From: CAZRGZ01 sp964599775
GTDB lineage: Bacteria; Patescibacteriota; Saccharimonadia; Saccharimonadales; Saccharimonadaceae
NCBI GenBank assembly: GCA_964599775.1
Contig: CAZRGZ010000006.1
Coordinates: 1-62,712, forward strand
Length of the DNA stretch: 62,712 bases
Reading direction: 5' to 3'
Part shown: positions 26,444 through 34,619 of the stretch, piece after piece
Layout: each line of letters starts with the position of its first letter
Position numbering within the stretch: the stretch's first letter is position 1
The notes under the pieces: generated by a model
Databases searched by the model: none
What the model was told of the DNA's origin: nothing
The model's input: the letters and a program-made list of their open reading frames with translations, nothing else
Translations under genes and position numbers: made by a program

Positions 26444-26473
26444 TTGTATTGCCAGATGTAGATCGTGTATGAT
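26444..26473 (+). promoter_or_regulatory. promoter for the ABC exporter pair
   Basis: TTGTAT (26444-26449) and TATGAT (26468-26473) are 18 bp apart on the plus strand. The leader of about 120 nt contains a hairpin GAAAT-a-TGTC/GACATTTC at 26519-26547. Confidence 0.5.
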
Positions 26474-26602
26474 GGGAAGTAATATGGCTTTGTATCAACA
26501 GCCCACTATTCTTGGCATGAAATATGTCCGTTCTGTGCGACATTTCTTCTGCGTGTAACTACTCACTCTCATTAACATCTCATAACTTTAAAAGGAACTT
26601 TC

Positions 26603-28378
26603 ATGGGGACAACCCGAAAAACATTGTCAATGTATTGGCGTGCCAGCGCGCGTTATCCAGTCAGATTTGCCTTGGTGCTTATTGGCTGGCCACTCGGCCT
26701 CACGATTCAAGATTTGATATTGCCGCTCATTACAGCGCAGGCGGTTAACAAGCTGGTCGAAGTCTACAATGCTGGTGTGACTGATTATTGGCCGATTTTT
26801 TGGCCATATTTGGCACTGTTTCTCCTCGCTGGAGCAACCGGTCAAAGTATTTTATTGCCGACACTTCGCACGCTAGCCCGTTTGCAAACCAGAGTACGGC
26901 GCGACCTTGCCAACCGTGTGTATAACCATTTGCTTGCCCATAGCCTGAGTTTTCATGCCAACAGCTTTAGCGGCTCACTCATTGCCCAGGCCACACGGTT
27001 CGCAAGTGGTCACACTGCCGTCATGGACATCGTCGTACTGCAGGGTGTATCACTTTTTGTCAGATCGGCTATTGCAATTGGTATTATCGCCTTCTTTTCA
27101 CCACTCATTGCTGGTGCGATTTTTGCTTGGACACTCATTTTTACCTGGATAAATATCTATCTTACTCGTCGCCGCATGCCATTATCGCGCCGGGCTGCAC
27201 AGGCAGACAGCACGGTGACCGCGCACTTGGCAGATTCCGTCAGTAATATCGGCGCGATTAAAGCTTTCGCTGGTGAAAAAGCCGAGGCGCAAGGTTTCTA
27301 TGGAAAAACCGATAGCTGGGCAGAAAGAAAATTTACCTCGTGGTCACGTGGTATTTCGCACGGCACTGTTACCGCAATTATGATGATATTGCTGCAATTT
27401 GGCATTCTTGCGCTTTCAGTCCACGCAGTCATGACCAACCAAATTCAACTTGGTACGCTATTACTTATTCAGGTGTATATCACTATGCTCATGTCAGCGC
27501 TATGGAACTTGACTAACCTAATGCGGGGGCTGGAGCAAGCATTGTCTGATGCTGCCGAAATGACAGAAGTGCTCGATACTCCTATTGAGGTGAAGGATCC
27601 TGAGCAACCTGAGATACCACAGATAAATGATGGTGCTATTCAGTTTCAAGATATGACATTTACCCATAATGACGCAAAAGCCGGTGAAACACTATTTCGA
27701 CACTTTAACTTGAATGTAAAAGGTGGTGAAAAGATCGGCCTGGTGGGGCATTCTGGCTCAGGCAAAACCACACTAACGAAGCTACTCCTACGCTTCCATG
27801 ATATTGACGGTGGCGAAATCGCTATCGATGGCCAAGATATCTCGCACATTACGCAAAGCGATTTACGGCGTCACATCGCCTATGTGCCACAAGAACCGCT
27901 ACTGTTCCACCGTAGTTTGCGCGAAAACATTGCCTACGGCAAACCCGATGCTAGTGATAAAGAGATCGAAAACGCCGCTAAACAAGCACATGCTATCGAG
28001 TTTATCGAGAAGCTCCCCGAAGGCCTCGATACAATTGTCGGTGAGCGTGGCGTCAAACTAAGCGGCGGTCAACGCCAACGTATTGCCATAGCACGCGCCA
28101 TCTTGAAAGACGCACCAATTTTGGTACTCGACGAAGCCACCAGTGCACTCGACAGCGAAAGCGAAAAGCTCATACAAGACGCATTAAAAAAACTCATGAA
28201 AAACCGAACAGCCATCGTGATTGCCCACCGTCTGAGCACTATCCAAAACCTTGATCGCATTATCGTGCTAGCTGATGGCGAAATTGTTGAACAAGGCACG
28301 CATACACAACTCTTACAAAAAAATGGCACATATGCCGAACTTTGGAAACATCAATCCGGAGGCTTTCTGGAAGAATAG
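26603..28378 (+). CDS. ABC exporter half (fused membrane and ATPase domains), first of pair
   Basis: A type IV (MsbA/MDR-like) half transporter of 591 residues. Six membrane helices lie in residues about 15-320, and the nucleotide-binding domain starts near 345. Walker A GHSGSGKTTL, signature LSGGQRQRIAIARA and Walker B ILVLDEATSALDSESEKL are intact, as is the H-loop in IVIAHRLSTI. The start has an AAGGAA ribosome site. It is followed 7 nt later by a close paralogue, so the two probably form a heterodimer exporting a lipid, peptide or drug. The substrate is unknown. Confidence 0.95.
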   Translation: MGTTRKTLSMYWRASARYPVRFALVLIGWPLGLTIQDLILPLITAQAVNKLVEVYNAGVTDYWPIFWPYLALFLLAGATGQSILLPTLRTLARLQTRVRRDLANRVYNHLLAHSLSFHANSFSGSLIAQATRFASGHTAVMDIVVLQGVSLFVRSAIAIGIIAFFSPLIAGAIFAWTLIFTWINIYLTRRRMPLSRRAAQADSTVTAHLADSVSNIGAIKAFAGEKAEAQGFYGKTDSWAERKFTSWSRGISHGTVTAIMMILLQFGILALSVHAVMTNQIQLGTLLLIQVYITMLMSALWNLTNLMRGLEQALSDAAEMTEVLDTPIEVKDPEQPEIPQINDGAIQFQDMTFTHNDAKAGETLFRHFNLNVKGGEKIGLVGHSGSGKTTLTKLLLRFHDIDGGEIAIDGQDISHITQSDLRRHIAYVPQEPLLFHRSLRENIAYGKPDASDKEIENAAKQAHAIEFIEKLPEGLDTIVGERGVKLSGGQRQRIAIARAILKDAPILVLDEATSALDSESEKLIQDALKKLMKNRTAIVIAHRLSTIQNLDRIIVLADGEIVEQGTHTQLLQKNGTYAELWKHQSGGFLEE

Positions 28379-28385
28379 GAAAACT

Positions 28386-30164
28386 ATGAATACCACCAAG
28401 AAAACATTACAACTTTATTGGCACCATGTTAAAAAATATCCTCATTTATTTATTCCTGCGGCTATCTTAACACCACTGGCAATTGTTACTCATCAATACC
28501 TCCCGCCACTGGTCATTGCGAATGTACTCGATCGGCTCAGCCGGGGCGATTTTGTGGCGGGTGATTTATGGGGAAGTTTTGGTGGTGATATTTTACTTTT
28601 TGCAGCGCTTTTCATTACCGGAAGTGTTATTTTGTGGCGTATCGCCGATTTGTTCGTGTGGCGGCTTGAGTTTTTGATTGTACGTGATATTTCTCGACGT
28701 GTGTTTTCGCACCTTATAGAACAAAGCGCACGGTTTCATGCTGACCATTTTGGCGGCTCGCTGGTGTCACAAACCAGCAAGCTAATTAGCAGCTATATTC
28801 GCTTCGCCGATTCTACCATTTTTAATGTCACCAGCCTGATTGTGGCATTTGGCGCCACGACGGTTATTTTATTCCCGCGCGTTCCTTTATTTGTAGTTGC
28901 ACTGTACGGCTTTGCTGTCCTTTATATTCTGATTGCGACACTTACTACTAAAAAAGTACGACAACTTGCAGCCAAAGACGCGGCTGCCATGAGTAGACAG
29001 ACAGGCTATTTGGCCGACAGTGTCACAAATGTCATGACCATTAAAAGTTTTGCCTCTAGTAAATATGAAAACGCACAGTTTGCTGAAAGGACCGATGAAA
29101 CCCGTTCGGCCGGCCTTAAAATGATGAATGCACTCATATTGCGTGACTTTTATTTCACCAATGTAAACGCTTTGGTTATGATTACTTCGCTAACTGTAGC
29201 GACTGCGAGCGTTGTTGTGTTTGGCGCCAGTGACATCGCAACTGTTTTTCTAATCTTTACTTATACCACCAACGTGTCACGACAACTGTGGGAGTTTAGC
29301 ACGCGAGTTTTAAGAAATTACAACCGTGCATTTGGTGACGCCAAAGAAATGACCGAAATTCTGAACCAAGATACAGACGTAAAAGACCCTGCTACTCCCG
29401 AACCTGTACATATACAGCAAGGAGCTATCGATTTCCAGAACATTACCTTTGCCCACGATGACGACAAAAATGATCAACTGTTCGAAAGCTTCAACCTACA
29501 CATTGCCGCTGGTGAGCGCATTGGGCTTGTGGGGCACTCTGGTTCTGGCAAAACCACATTAACTAAGCTACTTCTTCGCTTTGCCGATATCGATAAAGGG
29601 GCAATTACCATCGATGGCCAAAATATCGCTCATATTACCCAAGATGATTTACGTCGCCATATTGCGTACGTCGCCCAAGAACCATTACTATTTCACCGTA
29701 GTCTGCGCGAAAATATTGCCTATGGTAAAATCGGCGCCACCGAAGAAGAAATACACGATGCCGCCAAAAAAGCCCATGCTGCTGAGTTTATCAATAAGCT
29801 ACCAGATGGCTACGACACCATGGTAGGCGAACGCGGCGTCAAGCTTTCTGGCGGACAACGCCAACGTATTGCCATTGCGCGGGCCATCCTGAAAGATGCT
29901 CCAATTCTTGTGTTAGACGAAGCCACTAGTGCGCTCGACAGCGAAAGCGAAAAGCTTATCCAGGCAGCGCTATGGGAGCTGATGAAAAACCGCACCGCGA
30001 TTGTCATCGCTCACCGCTTGAGCACTATACAAAAAATGGATCGGATTGTGGTGCTAGAAGATGGAAAAATTGTAGAGCAAGGCACCCATGCGGAACTGTT
30101 AAATAAAAAAGGTGTCTACGCCGATTTATGGTCACACCAATCTGGTGGCTTTATTGAGGAGTAG
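28386..30164 (+). CDS. ABC exporter half, second of pair
   Basis: A paralogue of the preceding gene with the same layout and intact Walker A (GHSGSGKTTLTKLLLRF), signature (LSGGQRQR) and Walker B motifs. The ATPase domains of the two are very similar, with long identical stretches, while the membrane domains differ more. That pattern fits an old tandem duplication that evolved into a heterodimer. I use the ATG at 28386, just past the first gene's stop; a longer frame overlaps that gene and lacks homology. Its end overlaps the converging membrane-protein gene by 14 nt. Confidence 0.95.
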   Translation: MNTTKKTLQLYWHHVKKYPHLFIPAAILTPLAIVTHQYLPPLVIANVLDRLSRGDFVAGDLWGSFGGDILLFAALFITGSVILWRIADLFVWRLEFLIVRDISRRVFSHLIEQSARFHADHFGGSLVSQTSKLISSYIRFADSTIFNVTSLIVAFGATTVILFPRVPLFVVALYGFAVLYILIATLTTKKVRQLAAKDAAAMSRQTGYLADSVTNVMTIKSFASSKYENAQFAERTDETRSAGLKMMNALILRDFYFTNVNALVMITSLTVATASVVVFGASDIATVFLIFTYTTNVSRQLWEFSTRVLRNYNRAFGDAKEMTEILNQDTDVKDPATPEPVHIQQGAIDFQNITFAHDDDKNDQLFESFNLHIAAGERIGLVGHSGSGKTTLTKLLLRFADIDKGAITIDGQNIAHITQDDLRRHIAYVAQEPLLFHRSLRENIAYGKIGATEEEIHDAAKKAHAAEFINKLPDGYDTMVGERGVKLSGGQRQRIAIARAILKDAPILVLDEATSALDSESEKLIQAALWELMKNRTAIVIAHRLSTIQKMDRIVVLEDGKIVEQGTHAELLNKKGVYADLWSHQSGGFIEE

Positions 30165-30759
30165 CCTTAATACTGCGTTTGCGCAAACGTGGCCCTACTT
30201 TCGACCACCCAAGTATAAATAGTACGGTATTGATACACAAAATATATACCGGAAAAGCATAATTAGCAAACTGCCAGTTTGTAATAGTGAAAAGCGTTAT
30301 TACCATGCTAATCATACTCAAAAAGTATGGTAAGGCTTTTTCTGTATGAGGGTGGGTATAGATTTTTCTCATAGTGGGTATACCACCGAAGATATCAGCC
30401 ACAATAGCAAACCAAATCGCCACCAGCGGGTCGTTGGTAATCTGCCATAGAATCAGCCCAATTGCCGCACAAAACCCACATAAAATATCAAAATAGGTGA
30501 TTTTCCACCGTGCATCGTGCCGAATAACCGCCACACTAAAAATAGCCAGTGGCCCGATAGCCAGCCCGAGAGACACCCATGCTTCGAGACCCACACCTTC
30601 TTGCAACTGCGCAACAAAAGCAATCAGCGGCGCCAGACCCCAAAAGAACCAGGTAATCGCATTAGGCTGCACCCTCCCCCGCCAGGTAGCAAAAAGGTAA
30701 TCAGCACCACTCAATAGCCGAATGATAATGGCAAGGAAAACAAACTCGGGTACTAACAT
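30151..30759 (-). CDS. seven-helix membrane protein with PQ-loop-like motifs
   Basis: A 202-residue very hydrophobic protein with about seven membrane segments. Two segments resemble PQ-loop/SWEET repeats: V-Q-P-N-A-I-T-W-F-F-W-G near residues 30-41, and GGIPTMRKIYTHPHTEKA near 125-142. They lie in the two halves as expected for an internal duplication. Members of this broad group move sugars or amino acids, or are of unknown function. The role here is not determined. The end has a short basic tail (KVGPRLRKRSIK). Confidence 0.7.
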   Translation of the reverse strand: MLVPEFVFLAIIIRLLSGADYLFATWRGRVQPNAITWFFWGLAPLIAFVAQLQEGVGLEAWVSLGLAIGPLAIFSVAVIRHDARWKITYFDILCGFCAAIGLILWQITNDPLVAIWFAIVADIFGGIPTMRKIYTHPHTEKALPYFLSMISMVITLFTITNWQFANYAFPVYILCINTVLFILGWSKVGPRLRKRSIKATPQ

Positions 30760-30807
30760 GACACTTCTACACTACACCAGAGTCGCAAAAGTCACAAGCA
30801 CAGGCAC

Positions 30808-32244
30808 TTACTGACTAATTCTTTCAGGAATCGTTACGGTAAATGTCGTTCCCTTACCAAGTTGTGACGAAAAGGTAATCTTCCCTTTCAATCGTTCAAC
30901 AATACGTTTTGTTAAATATAAACCTAGCCCAGTGCCTGAGTGTGTCCGAGTCTGGTAGTCTTCTGAACGCCAAAAACGCTCAAAAATGTGTTTTTGATCG
31001 CTCTTTTTTATACCCATTCCGGTGTCAACTATATAAAAACGTATTCGTCCATCCACTCGCTCGGCCCCCAGCGTCACCGAACCTGACTCTGTATATTTTA
31101 GTGCATTGTCAAGTAAATTCGCTAGCACTTCTTTAAGCCGATAACTATTGGAAATAATTTCCGGCACATTCTCTGGTGTTGCGAGCTTAAAGACCAGGCC
31201 ACTGGCTTCTGCCTTTGGCTTATACTTGTCTTCAAGTTCTTTCAGTAATTGCGGTACGTCTACTTTTTCGGGGGTAATTTCCATGGCACCTCGCTCCGCT
31301 AAAGCAAGCGTAGAGATATCGTTTACTAGATCAGCCAAAAACGTAACATCTTTGTGTGCTTCTTTTAAGAGTTCTAACACCTTTTCTGAGCCTTGTTTCT
31401 CGCTCAGTATAACGGCAGTCGAAATGGCTGCTTCAGCTGTGGTAAGTGGCGTTCTGAGTTCATGGCTCACCACAGAAATAAATTCGTCCCGCTGTGTTTC
31501 AAGCGTTTTTTCCTCAGTAATATCACGCAGCAGCAATACATGCCCCCGCTCGCCTTCCTGGTGGTACCCCTGAAAAACTGGTGAAATACTAACATATAAG
31601 TTAATGGATTCACCATCCCCATACTTCAATATCCAGTCATCGAATACGACCGGTGCTTTGACGTTTTTTATTTGTTGCGATACATTGACCGGCTCATTGG
31701 ATTGATCGGTCACATGCAAAACATTGCTAATCGTCTTCCCGTTTAAGTCCTCGTTCCTATCTAAAATATTTAATGTTGCCCCGTTAAAGGCAATTATTTG
31801 TTGCTTTTCATTAAGTGCGAGAACACCATCAGCCAGGCTATTAATGAGTGCTGCCAGCCGTCGGCGCTCAAACCTTACCCGCTGTTCGGCCGCCCGTCGT
31901 TCGGTCACATCTTCCACTAAAAGAAGTAACCGTGCTTCACCAGGCTTGCCGTGCCCCTCGAGCGGCACCCCACGGTAATGACGCGTCGATGTTTTGCGCC
32001 CTAACAGCGAAGTATATTCCACCTCTATTTCGAAAGCTTCACCCGCTAACCCTTTGGCAAAAAACTTGTCTAACCCAGCCTTGGCATAGCTTTCCATTTC
32101 AAAAACATTCAGACCAATCACTTCTTTCGGGTCATCACCGGCCAGTTCAGCCATTTTAGGGTTAAACGAAGTAATCATTCCGTCCACATCGAGCGTATAG
32201 ATCCCTAGTGGGGCGTTTAAGAAAACATCTTCGTATAACTGCAT
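30808..32244 (-). CDS. cytoplasmic PAS-PAS sensor histidine kinase
   Basis: A 478-residue sensor kinase without membrane helices. Two PAS domains (about 5-115 and 130-250) precede the dimerisation domain with the phospho-acceptor His in VVSHELRTPLTTAEAA near residue 261. The ATPase domain has N (LLDNALKYTESG), G1 (VDTGMGIKK) and G2 (THSGTGLGLYL) boxes. PAS pockets could sense redox, a small ligand or light; nothing identifies which. No response regulator is adjacent, so its partner lies elsewhere. It begins 20 nt after the UPF0173 gene with an AAGGAAG site, so the two are probably co-transcribed. Confidence 0.94.
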   Translation of the reverse strand: MQLYEDVFLNAPLGIYTLDVDGMITSFNPKMAELAGDDPKEVIGLNVFEMESYAKAGLDKFFAKGLAGEAFEIEVEYTSLLGRKTSTRHYRGVPLEGHGKPGEARLLLLVEDVTERRAAEQRVRFERRRLAALINSLADGVLALNEKQQIIAFNGATLNILDRNEDLNGKTISNVLHVTDQSNEPVNVSQQIKNVKAPVVFDDWILKYGDGESINLYVSISPVFQGYHQEGERGHVLLLRDITEEKTLETQRDEFISVVSHELRTPLTTAEAAISTAVILSEKQGSEKVLELLKEAHKDVTFLADLVNDISTLALAERGAMEITPEKVDVPQLLKELEDKYKPKAEASGLVFKLATPENVPEIISNSYRLKEVLANLLDNALKYTESGSVTLGAERVDGRIRFYIVDTGMGIKKSDQKHIFERFWRSEDYQTRTHSGTGLGLYLTKRIVERLKGKITFSSQLGKGTTFTVTIPERISQ

Positions 32245-32264
32245 CTTCCTTACCTTACATCAAG

Positions 32265-32930
32265 CTATTCGACTTGGTATGATTGCCCCGGCTCAAGAAT
32301 CACTACCTTGGTTCGACCTTTGCACAGTTCGGTAAACTTCTCCGTATCGGCTTGTATAAGTGGCCAAGTATTGTAATGAATCGGTATAACTGCGCGCGGC
32401 TTGAGTAGTGCCACTGCAGCTGCGGCGGCCGGCTCATCCATCGTAAAATGCCCCCCAATAGGGAGCAGTGCCACGTCTAAAGCCCCGAACAGCTGTGGGA
32501 TAAGCTGCATATCATTAAACAGCGCTGTATCGCCGGCATGGTATACTGTTTTGTCATCCATATGCACCACAAAACTTGCCGAATTGCCGTGTAGTGCACT
32601 ATGCACAGCTGGTGCCATGCTGACCGTTACGCCATCGAGTGCATAAGTGCCGCCAATGTTCATACCAACCGCTTGTATGCCTGAATTGGCAACATCATCA
32701 CGCAAGGTCACTTCGTGTATGGCAATAAGTGTCGCGTTATCGCGCTTAGCAAGCTCGATCGCCTGGCCAAAGTGATCATCATGGTCATGCGTCACTAACA
32801 CTAAATCAAGCTTTGGAATTTCATCAATACGACGCGCAGCAGTAGGATTACCCGTAAAAAACGGATCAATGATGATATTCTTGCTGCCTTCAAGTAGTAC
32901 GTTAGCATGTCCAAGCCGCGTGATTTTCAT
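32265..32930 (-). CDS. UPF0173-type metal-dependent hydrolase
   Basis: A 221-residue metallo-beta-lactamase-fold protein of the UlaG/YtkL group. The metal site motif THDHDDH lies near residues 47-53. Further ligands are probably His in VHSALHGNS, Asp in YHAGDTALFND and His in PIHYNTWP. It is likely a phosphodiesterase or hydrolase on a small substrate; the physiological substrate of the family is not settled. It precedes the kinase gene in the same direction. Confidence 0.93.
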   Translation of the reverse strand: MKITRLGHANVLLEGSKNIIIDPFFTGNPTAARRIDEIPKLDLVLVTHDHDDHFGQAIELAKRDNATLIAIHEVTLRDDVANSGIQAVGMNIGGTYALDGVTVSMAPAVHSALHGNSASFVVHMDDKTVYHAGDTALFNDMQLIPQLFGALDVALLPIGGHFTMDEPAAAAAVALLKPRAVIPIHYNTWPLIQADTEKFTELCKGRTKVVILEPGQSYQVE

Positions 32931-32988
32931 AGCTCTATCCTATCTGCTTTACGCTTCAGTAAGGTTATTCCTTCTTCTCTCCAGCCGC

Positions 32989-33663
32989 TTACTTGTCGCC
33001 TTCTTCACTTGTTTCTTGTTCAGCCTCACCACCTTCTTCCGCTTCTACTTCGCTTTCGTCTTCAGCATCACCAGCAGCTGCTTCGTTGGCAGCTTGAAGG
33101 GCTGACGGTTCATACACACTTGCTACAATCACATCTGGTTCAACATCAATCTCAACACCCTTTGGCAATTCAATATCGCCTACCGTCAAGCGATCACCTT
33201 CTTCAGCAAGCTCGGCAACCGACACCGACAAACGCTCTGGCAAGTCACGCGGTAAGGCACGCACCTCGAGATGTTCAAGCGCCTGTAGTACCACTAAACC
33301 AGCTTTTTCTGCTGCGCTTTCACCCATATCTTCTAGCACAATAGGCATTTCAGTCGATACTTTTTCATTCTGGCGAATCACCTGAAAAGCGACATTTTCA
33401 AGCTCGCGCGTGGCCGGGTTGCGGCTAATAATTTTTATGAGTGCTGTTTTCTTTTTACCGTCAATATCCAGTTCGACTGGTTGGCGCCGCCCAACCTGAC
33501 GAATAGTCTTAAGTACCTCTATCTCTGGGACTTGCACATTCACTGGCCCAAAATTTTTGCCATATACTACCCCTGGGGTTTGGCCTTCTTTGCGTAGGCG
33601 TGCCGCCTTGCGTCCAGTTTGTTCGCGTAATTCAAGCTGCAGTGTTGCTTTATCGTTCGTCAT
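32989..33663 (-). CDS. rplY: 50S ribosomal protein L25/general stress protein Ctc
   Basis: A 5S-rRNA-binding large-subunit protein with the two-domain Ctc/TL5 layout. The N-terminal L25 domain is about residues 4-90 (EQTGRKAARLRKEGQTPGVVYG). The C-terminal TL5 beta domain is about 95-185. An acidic tail of about 35 residues follows (EDESEVEAEEGGEAEQETSEE). The length of 224 residues is normal. The promoter at 33700-33729 is good. Confidence 0.95.
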   Translation of the reverse strand: MTNDKATLQLELREQTGRKAARLRKEGQTPGVVYGKNFGPVNVQVPEIEVLKTIRQVGRRQPVELDIDGKKKTALIKIISRNPATRELENVAFQVIRQNEKVSTEMPIVLEDMGESAAEKAGLVVLQALEHLEVRALPRDLPERLSVSVAELAEEGDRLTVGDIELPKGVEIDVEPDVIVASVYEPSALQAANEAAAGDAEDESEVEAEEGGEAEQETSEEGDK

Positions 33664-33699
33664 ATATAAGACCCCCTGGCTGATACTGTTTGTGGTTCT

Positions 33700-33729
33700 A
33701 TTATATAGGATTTTTGGGGTTTATAGCAA
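33700..33729 (-). promoter_or_regulatory. promoter for rplY
   Basis: On the minus strand TTGCTA (33724-33729) and TATAAT (33700-33705) are 18 bp apart, 36 nt before the rplY start codon. A GGGGG site lies before the start. The structured repeat at 33738-33923 ends nine bases upstream of the -35 box. Confidence 0.7.
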
Positions 33730-33737
33730 TTTTAAGT

Positions 33738-33923
33738 GATCTGGGCCAGTATGCTCTCGCTAACATCCGAGCTCTCCCTGCTGGCAATCTGAAAACTTTC
33801 CTGAATCACCGAAAGCCAGTCCCGAAGGGACCGACCAACGGAGTTCTTGAGGCGAATCAAGAAAGTTTTCAGATTGTTAGAAGGCGAGAGTGAGGCGTTA
33901 GCGAGAGCATACTGGCTCAGATC
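33738..33923 (+). repeat. long-arm structured element, copy 1 (core on plus strand)
   Basis: A 186-bp element filling most of the 281-bp gap between the nucleotide-fold gene and rplY. Outer arms 33738-33764 and 33897-33923 pair over 27 positions with one G-U. Inner arms 33785-33800 and 33861-33876 pair perfectly over 16. The core (33810-33855) contains GAAAGCCAGTCCC, a small hairpin GTCCC-GAA-GGGAC, then CGACCAACGG and AGTTCTTGAGGCGA. The core recurs in copy 2, but the arms do not. No coding frame is convincing. It could be a structured RNA, an insulator/terminator or a mobile palindromic element. Confidence 0.85.
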
Positions 33924-33944
33924 GCCTGCTACAGAGCATACAGC

Positions 33945-34517
33945 CTACCCCTGCTGATTCTCAATCTCCCTCTCCACAAGCCCCCGCAATATCTCCGCCT
34001 TTGTCTTTCCGGTCTTTAAAGCCGAATATCGCAAATAGTTATAAATCTGCCGATCAATAAAGAAATTGAAGCGCATATCTTTCACATGTATGTCATTTTC
34101 GCGCAAGAAACGACGAACGTATTTATGCAGATTATCTTTATTATACTGCCGGAACTCAACGCCATCCCCCATGCCACGCGCAAAGAAAGACCGATCCACT
34201 CCTTCGCGGTTTAAAATAAGAATCGGTTTTTTCATCTTTTCTGCCATCGCTACCTGGTAGCCAACGCCAAAACTCGGCACACTGGCTTCTACCACCACAA
34301 CATCGGCTTTGTTCAGTGCCTCAACATTCTCTTTATAAATCGCTTTCCAGTCAGCAGTTTCATATTTTTTGTTTTCTTTCGTCTCGCCCCTGTACGCCCT
34401 CACCACCCAATCATCAATCAATTCGTGGCCTTCATCTTTTATCACCTTAATAATACGGTGGAGATACACAAAATGTTGCGTAATTTCTGAACGTGATCCT
34501 ACCAGGTGTATAAGCAT
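33945..34517 (-). CDS. nucleoside 2-deoxyribosyltransferase-like protein with ribbon-helix-helix-like tail
   Basis: A 190-residue protein. The N-terminal ~130 residues look like the nucleoside 2-deoxyribosyltransferase/TIR-like nucleotide fold: V-G-S-R-S start, KADVVVVEASVPSFGVGYQV with a glutamate and a G-V-G-Y-Q-V segment, and KPILILNREG. The last ~45 residues (MRFNFFIDRQIYNYLRYSAL, then KAEILRGLVEREI) resemble a ribbon-helix-helix or short DNA-binding helix pair. The combination is unusual. It may act on a nucleotide or NAD-like ligand and signal through the tail; this is inference. A hairpin just before the start codon may influence translation. Confidence 0.65.
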   Translation of the reverse strand: MLIHLVGSRSEITQHFVYLHRIIKVIKDEGHELIDDWVVRAYRGETKENKKYETADWKAIYKENVEALNKADVVVVEASVPSFGVGYQVAMAEKMKKPILILNREGVDRSFFARGMGDGVEFRQYNKDNLHKYVRRFLRENDIHVKDMRFNFFIDRQIYNYLRYSALKTGKTKAEILRGLVEREIENQQG

Positions 34518-34518
34518 A

Positions 34519-34547
34519 AAGTAGCCTTTCTCAGTAAATTGCTACTT
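34519..34547 (-). promoter_or_regulatory. hairpin holding the ribosome site of the nucleotide-fold gene
   Basis: On the minus strand AAGTAGC (34541-34547) pairs with GCTACTT (34519-34525), one base before the ATG. The 15-base loop contains GAGAAAGG, the only ribosome-binding candidate. Confidence 0.4.
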
Positions 34548-34619
34548 CATATATACCACACAGATTCATAATCAGCAAAACATAAGCACCATATTTGCTA
34601 ACAGAGGCGATCATACTGA

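Noticed and set aside
26517..26558. A 13-codon frame (MKYVRSVRHFFCV) before the ABC exporter genes that could be a leader peptide
   Set aside because: There is no ribosome site in front and no clear alternative hairpins; too weak to call attenuation.
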